Below, one piece after another: positions 1 through 8,236 of a stretch of DNA of 64,000 bases. Source of the stretch: Oxalobacter aliiformigenes (lineage in GTDB: Bacteria > Pseudomonadota > Gammaproteobacteria > Burkholderiales > Burkholderiaceae_D); the NCBI RefSeq assembly GCF_027116575.1, contig NZ_CP098252.1:992001-1056000 (forward strand), given 5' to 3'. Position 1 is the first letter of the stretch. Each line of letters opens with the position of its first letter. The notes below the pieces were generated by a model, which saw only the letters and a program-made list of their open reading frames with translations, did no database searches and was not told where the DNA came from. A program made the translations under genes and the position numbers.

Positions 1-1
1 A

Positions 2-2029
2 TCTTCAAGCAATGAAACATTTGTCAGACGGGTGGCAGAAGAGCTTGAGGCGACAGGTTTTGTTAACGAAGATATCGTTTACTGTCATTACAGAAACCCT
101 GTAAAAGGTCTGCGTATTGACGCATATTCTTTTGATGAAGAGGAAGGCAATTTGTCCCTCTTCATTGCAGATTACAATAATCGGCCAAAACTGGAGTCGC
201 TTTCATTATCGGAAATCAATTTGCAGTTCGGGCGTCTGGTCAGGTTTTTCAGGGAGTGTGCGGAACTGCGACTGAAAAAAGATCTTGAAATGACCTCACC
301 GGTATATGATTTTGTCGAACTGGTAGAGAACAGGATTTCCGTAATTCGCAAGATACGTTTTTTCTTGTTGTCGGAAAGAACATTGAGCGAACGGGTCAAG
401 GCGCTAGATCGTGATGATGTTGTTTGCGGAATATCCGCATCATGGCAGGTATGGGATATTTACCGGTTGTATCAACAAGATCTGTCTACTGGTCAGAGAG
501 AACAGCTTGTTATTGATTTCAGGGAGATGTTCGGTTTTGCTATTCCTTGCCTGAATGTCAATCTTGGAACGGATTCGTACCAGTCCTATCTGGCGGTTAT
601 GCCTGGTCGTATTCTGGCAGGACTGTATGAAAAATATGATACCCGTCTTCTGGAAAGCAATGTCCGTGTTTTTCTTCAGGCAAAGGGAAAGGTCAATCAG
701 GGAATCAGGGCGACAATTCTGAATGAACCCGAGATGTTTTTTGCATATAACAACGGTATTACTGCCACTGCGCGTGAAGTTTTTACAGAAAGGGGAGAAA
801 ATGGTTTGCAAATCGTCAAAATCAGTGATTTGCAGATAGTCAATGGCGGGCAGACGACGGCATCATTGTTTCATACCGGACGAAAAGACAAGGTTCAGCT
901 GGAAAATATATTTGTCCAGATGAAATTGTCTGTCATACCTGAAGATCAGGATGAAAGAATTGTTCCGAATATTTCACGGTATGCCAATACACAGAACAAG
1001 GTCAATGCATCTGATTTCTTTTCAAATCATCCTTTTTCGAGAAGAATGGAAGAAATGTCGCGCAGAATATGGGCACCAGCCAGAGAGGCTGAGTTGCGTG
1101 GTTCCAAATGGTTTTTTGAAAGAACACGGGGCCAGTATACCGAGGCACAATCCAAACTGGCGAAAAAATCGGAACTGGACAGGTTCAGGCTTGAAAATCC
1201 GAAAAGCCAGTTGTTTACAAAGGAAAAACTTGCCAAATACGAAAATGTATGGGATGAGGAGCCACGTTTTGTCAATGCTGGCAGCCAGAAGAACTTCGTG
1301 AAATATGCTGAAAGAATCAGCAGGGAATGGGAAAAGGATTCTGATGGCTTCAATGAAAGTTATTTCCGGCGTGCCGTGGCAAGAGCGATCATATTCAACC
1401 AGACGGAAAATCTGGTATCAAAACAGGAATGGTATGGCGGTGGATACCGTGCCAATATTGTCGTTTATACCATTGCGTGTCTTGGAAAACTGATTGGGGA
1501 TATGGGCAAGGTTTTTCCGTATGAAATGATATGGAAACAGCAGGTAATGCCGGCCAGTATTATCAGGATTCTGGAGATTTGCGCAAGATATGCCAATGAC
1601 AGGATCGTCAATATGCCGGTCAGGGGGAAGAACGTTACAGAGTGGTGCAAGCAGGCACAGTGCTGGGAAACCATGAAGGCAGGTTTGCAGGAGCTGAAAA
1701 GACAACTGGAAAATACGGGTCTGGAAAATATACTGGTCAGTCCGGAAGAATCAGCAAGGGCAGAGCATGATGCACGGACTGTACAGAAGATGGATAACGG
1801 TATTGATGCGCAGACAGTCGTGATGAAGATAACCGGTGACGAGTGGGCAAGGATACGAAATGAATTGTCGCTGAAAAGGCTCATTACTCCGAAAGAGGAC
1901 GGTATTCTGAAAATAGCTGCACAGATTCCAAGGAAGATTCCAAATCCAAGACAGAGTATGGATTTACTTGGACTTCTTGAAAGAGCTAGGACGGAAGGAA
2001 TCAAGTTCCAGAAGTCATGGAAATCGTAA
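2..2029 (+). CDS. AIPR-family abortive infection protein, 5' end cut by window edge
   Basis: The reading frame is open from base 2 with no stop, so the gene probably begins before the window; the first in-frame start inside it is a GTG at 32 with no convincing ribosome site. At least 675 residues are present. Motifs resembling the AIPR family (abortive infection phage resistance) are a FFAYNNGI block near residue 236 counted from the GTG and IVNGGQTT near residue 270. No membrane segments or signal peptide are visible, so it should be cytoplasmic. Family members are found in phage-defence settings, often as single genes, and their biochemistry is poorly known. The gene is clearly AT-richer than the genes after it, which fits horizontal acquisition. 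The family call is fairly sure; a defence role here is inference. Confidence 0.75.
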   Translation, partial: SSSNETFVRRVAEELEATGFVNEDIVYCHYRNPVKGLRIDAYSFDEEEGNLSLFIADYNNRPKLESLSLSEINLQFGRLVRFFRECAELRLKKDLEMTSPVYDFVELVENRISVIRKIRFFLLSERTLSERVKALDRDDVVCGISASWQVWDIYRLYQQDLSTGQREQLVIDFREMFGFAIPCLNVNLGTDSYQSYLAVMPGRILAGLYEKYDTRLLESNVRVFLQAKGKVNQGIRATILNEPEMFFAYNNGITATAREVFTERGENGLQIVKISDLQIVNGGQTTASLFHTGRKDKVQLENIFVQMKLSVIPEDQDERIVPNISRYANTQNKVNASDFFSNHPFSRRMEEMSRRIWAPAREAELRGSKWFFERTRGQYTEAQSKLAKKSELDRFRLENPKSQLFTKEKLAKYENVWDEEPRFVNAGSQKNFVKYAERISREWEKDSDGFNESYFRRAVARAIIFNQTENLVSKQEWYGGGYRANIVVYTIACLGKLIGDMGKVFPYEMIWKQQVMPASIIRILEICARYANDRIVNMPVRGKNVTEWCKQAQCWETMKAGLQELKRQLENTGLENILVSPEESARAEHDARTVQKMDNGIDAQTVVMKITGDEWARIRNELSLKRLITPKEDGILKIAAQIPRKIPNPRQSMDLLGLLERARTEGIKFQKSWKS

Positions 2030-2167
2030 GTTTGTTTGTCTCGTATATAAATCGCTTAATGTTAATAAAGTCAGGTGATATGTAGTTGACGTTTGCCCGC
2101 ACGCGGGACGAGGCGGTGGCGTGCGGTTTTTTCCGTGACGGCGACCGGAACCGGACGGTCTGAGCGT

Positions 2168-2350
2168 TCAGGCTGCCTTGGCCGGCCGTTTTTTGCCGAG
2201 CCGGTTTCGGACGACCGGAACCAGGACGGTGATGGCGGCCTGTACGGCCAGAAATACCGCCATTCGCAGAGGGCCCGACGTGATTTTCGTCAGGCGCCAG
2301 ATGAGTCTGGCGACAAGGGTGGCGGCCAGTATGACCAGTTTCTTTTCCAT
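2168..2350 (-). CDS. small basic membrane protein
   Basis: A 60-residue protein with a hydrophobic stretch at about residues 3-15 and a second at about 29-47, ending in a lysine/arginine-rich tail (RNRLGKKRPAKAA). It fits a small inner-membrane protein. It lies between the AIPR gene and the MATE transporter, on the same strand as the transporter, about 100 bases downstream of its stop. No family is recognised. Its composition looks like a real protein rather than a shadow frame, but it is short and unsupported by homology. Confidence 0.45.
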   Translation of the reverse strand: MEKKLVILAATLVARLIWRLTKITSGPLRMAVFLAVQAAITVLVPVVRNRLGKKRPAKAA

Positions 2351-2450
2351 AACGGGTATTTCTTAAAGGACAGGACAACGCTGATTGTAGGGAAAAGTTT
2401 TCTGCTGCGCCAATGAGACCGCTTGCGTCGCTTCCTATTCTCCTTCCGGT

Positions 2451-3791
2451 TCAGGCGGCCGGCCGGGTCTTGTACAGAAAGCGCAGCCAGAACAGGATGC
2501 CCGCGGAAGTCAGTCCCAGCGGGAAGGCCATCCAGATTCCCACGATGCCATATCCCATGACGAAGCCGAGCAGGTAACTGGATGTCAGGGAAATGACGAA
2601 GTAGGCGATGAAGGAAAACAGCATCATGATTTTCACGTCCATGATGCCGCGCAGGGCGTTGGCGAACGCGATCTGCATGCTGTCGCCGAACTGGTAGATC
2701 ATCATGATGGGGAAAAGGGTGGAGAGTGTCGCCAGGACGGCGGTGTTGTCCGTGAACCAGCTGCCGATGGCGAAGCGGAACTGCCAGAAGAGAGTGGTGG
2801 AAATGACTGCCATGACGAGAATCAGGTACAGGCCGGAAAAGGCCGCGCGCCGTACGTCGGCTGCTCTGGCCTGTCCCCTGAAATAACTGACGCGTACGGC
2901 AGTCGCGGCACCCATGCCGTAGTACATCATGAAAAAGAGGGTACTGATGGTGAACATGACCTGATGGGCCGCGAGTGCGACGGTACCGATCCAGCCGACC
3001 ATGATGGTGGTGAGCGAAAAAGAGGCGGTTTCCATGCCCATTTGCAGGGCCAGCGGCCAGCCCATTGCGTTGAGCCTCAGAAAGTCGGCACGGTTGACGA
3101 CGGATTGGATGAAACCGGTACGGTAGTTGCGGTAGCGGGGAAGCAGGAAAAAGAGGGCGATGAAAACGCACAGCATGACGATACGGGAGAACAGGGTGGA
3201 GATCCCGGCACCCAGGAGGCCGAGTTCCGGAAATCCGGCAACGCCGTAGATCAGGACGTAATTGCCCATGATGTTCAATACATTGCCGAACAGGAGAATC
3301 CACATGGCAGTGCGGGAATCCATGATGCCGTCGGCGAACTGCTTGAAGGCATTGAACAGCAGGATGAAGACGAGCGAGGCGAGTACGACCAGATAGTAGG
3401 GTTTGATCAGCGGGATCAGTTCGGCCGGCTGGTCGAGTTTTTCGATGTTGAAGAACAGGATGGTCATCGCCAGTGTGAAGATGACGGCGACCGTGAAATT
3501 GGCGAGCAGGGCGTTTTTGAGCTTGCCGCCGATGCCGGTTTTGTCGTTGGCGCCGAACAGCTCGCCGATGAGTGGCGTCAGCCCGTAGGAAAAGCCTGTG
3601 CTGCCGATGATGACGAGGTTGAAAAGGTTATTGACGAAGCTGGCGGCGCCCAGCGATTCGGTATTGTAATGCCCGATCATCATGGTATCGGCGAAGCCAA
3701 GCACGATCATGCCGATCTGGCCGATGATGATCGGTACGCCCAGTGCGATCAGTTTGCGGAAATGGTCGGTAAAGGGAATTGGCTGATTCAT
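2451..3791 (-). CDS. MATE family multidrug/cation antiporter
   Basis: A 446-residue polytopic inner-membrane protein with about twelve hydrophobic segments. The amino-terminal region (GVPIIIGQIGMIVLGFADTM, then GHYNTESLGAAS) is typical of MATE exporters of the NorM type. These use a sodium or proton gradient to expel cationic compounds. The ATG at 3791 starts MNQPIPFTDH and is preferred over an upstream in-frame start at 3908, because MATE proteins begin shortly before the first helix and the extra 39 residues are low-complexity. The HAD phosphatase gene lies 174 bases upstream on the same strand. The substrate cannot be read from sequence. Confidence 0.9.
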   Translation of the reverse strand: MNQPIPFTDHFRKLIALGVPIIIGQIGMIVLGFADTMMIGHYNTESLGAASFVNNLFNLVIIGSTGFSYGLTPLIGELFGANDKTGIGGKLKNALLANFTVAVIFTLAMTILFFNIEKLDQPAELIPLIKPYYLVVLASLVFILLFNAFKQFADGIMDSRTAMWILLFGNVLNIMGNYVLIYGVAGFPELGLLGAGISTLFSRIVMLCVFIALFFLLPRYRNYRTGFIQSVVNRADFLRLNAMGWPLALQMGMETASFSLTTIMVGWIGTVALAAHQVMFTISTLFFMMYYGMGAATAVRVSYFRGQARAADVRRAAFSGLYLILVMAVISTTLFWQFRFAIGSWFTDNTAVLATLSTLFPIMMIYQFGDSMQIAFANALRGIMDVKIMMLFSFIAYFVISLTSSYLLGFVMGYGIVGIWMAFPLGLTSAGILFWLRFLYKTRPAA

Positions 3792-3965
3792 GCGTTCTGG
3801 TTTCTGTCGTGTCGGCAGGCTGGACGGTTCAGGGATCCCGTGTGCCGAAAGCCGGTTATTCTGGCCGAATCCGGCGGCGACGTCAAAGGTACGGAAACGG
3901 TCTGGCACTGGCTGGGCAAATCCTGTCCGGTTTTGCCGGCGCCCGGTATCCGGATCGTCGGGGGC

Positions 3966-4661
3966 CTATTCGCCTTCCAGTATCGGCGGCAGTTCGTCAA
4001 GCCGGCGGATTTCATAGTCCGCCGTCAGCGCCGGTTCAGCTGTCTTGCCGGACGGATTGTACCAGCAGGTGTCGATGCCGGTGTTTTTGCCGCCGGCGAT
4101 GTCGGAGGTCAGCGAATCGCCGACGATCATGGCTTTTTCCGGGGAAAAGCGTCCGATGGCGTTGAAAACCGCCCGGAAGTAGTCCCGGCTCGGTTTCTGG
4201 TGGCCGATGGTTTCCGAGACGAAAATGCCGCTGAAATACTCGTTCAGTCCGCTTCCCGCCAGCCTGCTGTGCTGGGTGGCGGCCACGCCGTTGGTGACGC
4301 AGTACAGGCGGTATTTCCCGGCCAGTTTCTCGCAGAGTTCCCTGGCGCCGTCGATCAGATAGTATCCTTCTCCCAGCGCCAGCTGGTAATCCCGGGCGAA
4401 AGCGATGCCATTGACGGCATAACCGGTTTCGGCGAAAAGACGGGAGAAGCGGGTGGAGGTAACGGTTTCCTTGCTGATTTCGCCGCGTTCGAAGGCGGCC
4501 CAGAGTCCGTGGTTGACGGTGTGGTAGATGTCCCGGATTTCGTCGGTCAGTTTCAGGCCGTAACGGGAAAATGTCAGATCCAGCGCGTTTTTTTCGGTTC
4601 TGGAAAAATCGAGCAGCGTATCGTCCGCGTCGAGCAGGAGCGTGTCATAATTTTTTTTCAT
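3966..4661 (-). CDS. YjjG-like HAD pyrimidine 5'-nucleotidase
   Basis: A 231-residue HAD-superfamily phosphatase. Motif I is LLLDADDTLLDF, with nucleophile D11 and acid D13. A lysine lies in GHQKPSRDYF, and the metal-binding motif MIVGDSLTSDIAGG follows. The helical cap after motif I, length and overall pattern match the YjjG/YfnB group. These dephosphorylate non-canonical and normal pyrimidine nucleoside monophosphates as house-cleaning enzymes. The ATG at 4661 has AGGAAA about 8 bases upstream and is chosen over an in-frame ATG at 4694. Cytoplasmic. The exact substrate is family knowledge, not visible here. Confidence 0.85.
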   Translation of the reverse strand: MKKNYDTLLLDADDTLLDFSRTEKNALDLTFSRYGLKLTDEIRDIYHTVNHGLWAAFERGEISKETVTSTRFSRLFAETGYAVNGIAFARDYQLALGEGYYLIDGARELCEKLAGKYRLYCVTNGVAATQHSRLAGSGLNEYFSGIFVSETIGHQKPSRDYFRAVFNAIGRFSPEKAMIVGDSLTSDIAGGKNTGIDTCWYNPSGKTAEPALTADYEIRRLDELPPILEGE

Positions 4662-4709
4662 GAGATTTCCTGTTGCAAAATGCCTTGTGGGCAAAAAGGA
4701 AGTATATCA

Positions 4710-6275
4710 TCACGGCGTTTCACCGGCGGGCGATGCGGAAATGTCGGGATACACGTTGCCACCGGCATGGCTTTCCGCCTGAATTTTTTTCCGTGTTTCC
4801 TCGATGGAGATGGCCTGGGTCAGATAGACGATGGCACCGCGGGCCAGTCCCAGTGCCTTGAGGGTGGCGTCTTCCAGTTTCCGGCGGGAGAGGGTGCCGT
4901 CGACGATCTGGCCGGAGGGCAAGTCGAGTTCGACAATGCGCAGGTAACGGTGCCCGAGTTCTTCGGCGATGGTTTTCAGCAGAAGGCTGTGCGGATCCGT
5001 TGAGGGGGAAAGTCTTTCGGGCGGCAGTGCCTTGGACAGCCAGAACAGGCCGCGCAGGGGCCAGTTCGTCGAGCCGGCGAACGCATCGGCCAGTCCTTCT
5101 GCCGGGTTGCCGTTTTTGTACCAGACGGTTTTCAGGCCGGTTTTCCCGTCCGGCAGTTTCAGATCGAAATACAGATTGACGGTCCGGGCGATTTTCGGCA
5201 GCAGAGACCAGGCCGAACGGCAGGCGAGTTTGAGTGTTTCGACCGCGAGCGACCAGCCTTTCCGGTCGGTTTCCGCGTTTTCGCTCTTGCGGGCGTCGCG
5301 CAAGGCTTTCGAGGACAGCGCACCATGGCACAGGTGGCGTGCGGCGATGTATTCCTGACGTATCTGGGACAGAAAACGGATGGCCGGCGGCATGCTGCGC
5401 AGCGGTGACGGATTCGATACGGGCTGTTCCATGATGTCGTAGGCGGCGGCATTGGCCTGGCACAGATCGTTGTACGGATTCAGGTACAGTTTTTCCGTCA
5501 GGCACCATTTCCGGAAATTCCTGTTTTTTCCGGATTTGTCCGTTTGCCGGGGAGTGTCGCAGACGGGAGCGGCGTCACTGTCGGAACCGGAGAGGGTGGC
5601 GTCGATTTTTTCCAGTTCGGCGCGGAAATATTCCTTGCCCTGTGCATCGCCGAAGTAGCGCGCGTCGTCGTCGGTCGCGGCTTCGAGATTGTCTGTCGCC
5701 ATGCCGAGAAAAACCGGTTTTAGCGTATCGTCGCCGATCAGTTCGGCATATTCGGCGATCCCTTTTCCGCGGTTGCCGAGCGCCATGCCGAAGCGGGTGT
5801 CCGTTTCGATGGCGCGGTCCCAGTATTCGATGGCGTGGATGAAATCGCCCATATAGCCGTGCTGGTTGCCTGACAGCGTCAGAATCCGGCAACGCAGGAG
5901 TTCGTCGAAAAAGAGAAAAGCGGGATCGTCCACGGCTTTTCGCAGGTGGTATATCGCCTTTTCGATTTCGGGTTGTTCCCATGCCGCGTTGGAAGCGTTT
6001 TTCCGTTCGTGGTGCCGGCAGATCCAGGCATTGGCCGTATAAAAGTCGAGCAGGCAGCGCTGGGTGGCATCGAGCTTTCTTTTGGCGGCGGTTTCATACC
6101 AGGACAGGACCTTTTCGGCGGCGCCGGGGTTTTTCGCGTGTCCGGCCAGTTTTGTCAGGGCCGCGATGTCGGCAAGCAAGGCGTTCGCATCGCGTGCGGG
6201 ACGTTTTTTCAGCAGTGTGGCAAGAGAGGATGTGGCGGTTTTGCCGGTCTGTACGGAGGTCGTGTTTTTTGTCAT
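4710..6275 (-). CDS. TPR-like protein with probable LA2681-type HEPN domain
   Basis: A 521-residue soluble protein. Residues about 40-220 are helical and TPR-like (HAIEYWDRAIETDTRFGMALGNRGKG is cut short here: key part AIEYWDRAIETD). From about residue 255 comes KWCLTEKLYLNPYNDL, the hallmark-like block I associate with LA2681 HEPN proteins. The helical carboxy-terminal half (LWYKNG-type, GLFWLSKAL, ELGHRYLRIVE) would be the HEPN region. HEPN domains are often RNases in toxin or defence systems. I see no clear RX4-6H catalytic motif that I would vouch for. It stands alone, divergent from the EAL remnant region. The family call rests on memory of the motif. Confidence 0.5.
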   Translation of the reverse strand: MTKNTTSVQTGKTATSSLATLLKKRPARDANALLADIAALTKLAGHAKNPGAAEKVLSWYETAAKRKLDATQRCLLDFYTANAWICRHHERKNASNAAWEQPEIEKAIYHLRKAVDDPAFLFFDELLRCRILTLSGNQHGYMGDFIHAIEYWDRAIETDTRFGMALGNRGKGIAEYAELIGDDTLKPVFLGMATDNLEAATDDDARYFGDAQGKEYFRAELEKIDATLSGSDSDAAPVCDTPRQTDKSGKNRNFRKWCLTEKLYLNPYNDLCQANAAAYDIMEQPVSNPSPLRSMPPAIRFLSQIRQEYIAARHLCHGALSSKALRDARKSENAETDRKGWSLAVETLKLACRSAWSLLPKIARTVNLYFDLKLPDGKTGLKTVWYKNGNPAEGLADAFAGSTNWPLRGLFWLSKALPPERLSPSTDPHSLLLKTIAEELGHRYLRIVELDLPSGQIVDGTLSRRKLEDATLKALGLARGAIVYLTQAISIEETRKKIQAESHAGGNVYPDISASPAGETP

Positions 6276-6942
6276 GGCGTTTTGTTACCGGATTTCGGAA
6301 GACATCGCTGTCATGCCGTGGCCGAAACGGGGCCCGTATTGTCCAGGCCGGCCCCGGCGTGCATAAAAAGTCCCTGTCAGTATAAAGCGGTATTATGACA
6401 AAACCGTGTCTGTTCCGGTGCTTTTCAGCCAGATTCCGGCGAATTCGTCAAAAGGCAGGCCGGACGTAAAAGTGCCCCTGCGCCGGCATACATCCGCACT
6501 GTTTCGGAAATTCGGCCTGCATGGCGGTTTCGACGCCTTCGCACAGGGTTTCCATGCCGGGATTGTCGGCGATTCCGGAATTTTTTCCATATCGAAATCA
6601 GGCCGTATCGCCGGGGCGAATCATGAAATCAACGCTATCCACTGCCGACAGATTATCCCTTCATCCTGTCTGATTGCCGGGCGGCACGGATATTTGCCGG
6701 ATTTCCGGCAACATGCCGGTTGGCCGGAACAGTCTGTTTGTATGGTGGCGAAACGGTCCGTGCTGCGGCAAAGGCACATTTCGGCCGCGAACGGGCGAAC
6801 CGGCATTCTGTGGCATGTATCCGCTTTTACGGGAGATACTGTTCTGTGAAAATCCGTTACAAAAAAAAACGGTTTTTCTCTGGCGCAACGGTGCCGGTTT
6901 GAATACGATGGAATCTGTCTGGAAAAAAGGAGGGAAAACGGT
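6276..6942. other. intergenic region with an eroded gene
   Basis: Between the HEPN-like gene and the CigR-like gene I see no intact gene. The minus strand holds the EAL-domain remnant listed separately. The remainder shows no stable hairpin or known element. Confidence 0.5.
6393..6590 (-). pseudogene. remnant of an EAL-domain (c-di-GMP phosphodiesterase) gene
   Basis: Reading the minus strand from 6555 gives METLCEGVETAMQAEFPKQC, then GCMPAQGHFYVRPAF and a stop at 6448-6450. This is the carboxy end of an EAL domain, whose family pattern is EGVET..Q..fL...GCd.aQGyyf.rP. One frame over, the match continues as LPFDEFAGIWLKS to a stop at 6393, matching the usual P(L)p.deFe ending. The domain is therefore broken by a frameshift near 6448-6455, and the upstream catalytic part (EAL/EVL, DDFG) is not recognisable. 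It cannot encode a working phosphodiesterase. Confidence 0.65.
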
Positions 6943-7389
6943 ATGTATCGTGGATTGTCAGCCTGGGCGAAATGCCTGATTTGCGGCCTGTCGGTCTGGT
7001 CGCTCGTGTGGGTGCCGGCACATGCCGGGCCGGAGAAAAAACGGCATAGTGAATACCGGCATGCGGAAAAGGACTGGAAGAAAACGGACAAAAAGCGCCG
7101 GCATGACAACCGGCGTCCTGAACATGGCGTTTCCCGCGGTGATGCCCGCCACTGGGCGGTGCAGTACCGTTATACCGGTTATACGCCGTTGCCGCCGGGT
7201 GTGCGGAAAAACATGATGCGGGGAAAACCGCTGCCGCACGGGATCGCGAAACGTCCGGTACCTCCGCGGATGTGTCGTCATCTGCCACATCGTGATGGGT
7301 ATGCATGGTACCGGACGGGTAACGATCTGGTTCTGATCGCCGTGGCAAGCGGTATCGTGGCCGATATCATGGTCAATGTGTTCCGCTAG
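6943..7389 (+). CDS. CigR-like exported protein
   Basis: A 148-residue protein with a signal peptide (residues about 1-29, cleavage after AHA). A charged, lysine/arginine/histidine-rich linker follows. The end is a conserved domain reading LPPGVRKNMMRGKPLPHGIA, LPHRDGYAWYRTGNDLVLIA and VASGIVADIMVNVF. That ending matches the CigR family (RcnB-like fold group), named for a Salmonella protein described as an anti-virulence regulator. The final hydrophobic stretch may hold it in the inner membrane facing the periplasm. The start is well supported by GGAGGG 8 bases upstream. Family assignment is good; function here is unknown. Confidence 0.75.
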   Translation: MYRGLSAWAKCLICGLSVWSLVWVPAHAGPEKKRHSEYRHAEKDWKKTDKKRRHDNRRPEHGVSRGDARHWAVQYRYTGYTPLPPGVRKNMMRGKPLPHGIAKRPVPPRMCRHLPHRDGYAWYRTGNDLVLIAVASGIVADIMVNVFR

Positions 7390-7427
7390 CGGGACAGTGG
7401 AAAAGTGTGGCGGATTTGCCATGAGCG

Positions 7428-7464
7428 TTATCCCCATTTCCTGTGGATAACCGGGTGAATAACC
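7428..7464 (+). repeat. DnaA-box-like palindromic repeat, copy 1
   Basis: TTATCC at 7428 and GGATAA at 7445 form an inverted pair, with TGTGGATAA (a perfect DnaA box complement) at 7442-7450, followed by CCGGGTGAATAACC. The same arrangement recurs at 24805-24839 and 25009-25041 on the other strand. A further TGTGGATAA lies at 8133-8141. Confidence 0.5.
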
Positions 7465-7623
7465 TGACGGGATTCATGCCCCGCCTGCTTCCGGTCGGGC
7501 ATGCCTGTTTTTTACGCGGTTCGCGAAAAAACGGTATCATCTGTTTTTTCGGGTTGCGGGAACGGCCCGGGCGTGTTATCGGTCGGGTCCGTTGTCCGGC
7601 TTTTCATGAACGGAGCGGGGAGT

Positions 7624-8103
7624 ATGCGGAAAATCATCAATGAAGCGGGAAAAAAAGCGATCGGTACGTTCGTCAGGGAAAACCTGTCCGGGCGGGTCGG
7701 TGACGAAACGGTGAAATCCTATATCGATATGGCGGAAAGCCAGATGGTGATCCACGGTGGTCTGCCCTGTCTTGAAATCTCGATGTGTTTCTCTCTGACG
7801 GGGATGACGGAATACCTCGAGCTGGATGCCGATGAGGTGAGTTATGAGGATTGTGTTTTCGACAGCGCCGAAACGTTTGCCGGTGTTTTCGGGGCCGATA
7901 CGGCCGCGCGTCTTGCCGGGGCCGTTTATGAAAAACGCATGACGGAATCGGGGGAGCGCCATGAGGCTATGGTTACGGTTTCCCATGACGGTTACCGGTT
8001 TTCGGTGACGGCCGTCAGGATGTCTCCGGATGGCGATGCAAACTTTTACGAAGTGAAATGTCTCGGGCCGGACAGCCGGAAAACGGAACATGAAACGGCA
8101 TGA
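7624..8103 (+). CDS. hypothetical soluble protein
   Basis: A 159-residue acidic protein with no signal peptide or membrane segment. The ATG at 7624 (MRKIINEAGKKA) has a purine-rich GGAGCGGGG run just upstream and is preferred over the in-frame ATG at 7501. Residues about 25-110 alternate helices and strands and include VHGGLPCLEISMCFSL. The end carries MVTVSHDGYRFSVTAV. I recognise no family. It converges on the KAP NTPase gene, and a two-way terminator separates them. Confidence 0.6.
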   Translation: MRKIINEAGKKAIGTFVRENLSGRVGDETVKSYIDMAESQMVIHGGLPCLEISMCFSLTGMTEYLELDADEVSYEDCVFDSAETFAGVFGADTAARLAGAVYEKRMTESGERHEAMVTVSHDGYRFSVTAVRMSPDGDANFYEVKCLGPDSRKTEHETA

Positions 8104-8169
8104 AAAACGCGTTTTATCGCTACGTGTCAGCCTGTGGATAAGTTGACGTGTTTTGATGGCCGTTTGCGG

Positions 8170-8199
8170 GGAAAAAGTCGTCAAATAACGGCTTTTTCC
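8170..8199. terminator. bidirectional terminator between convergent genes
   Basis: GGAAAAAGTCG at 8170-8180 pairs with CGGCTTTTTCC at 8189-8199 (one G-T pair) around an 8-base loop. A and T runs within the stem serve both strands. It sits between the ends of the hypothetical gene (8103) and the KAP NTPase gene (8237). Confidence 0.6.
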
Positions 8200-8236
8200 G
8201 CTTTTGCCCGGAAAAGGGATGACGGCCGACGGCGGG

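Noticed and set aside
2964..5003. A 679-residue plus-strand open frame
   Set aside because: It lies antisense to the MATE and YjjG-like genes, has shadow-type composition and no ribosome site.
7428..8141. A possible chromosomal origin from clustered DnaA boxes
   Set aside because: Only a few boxes, no dnaA, dnaN or gyrB nearby, and no AT-rich unwinding region.
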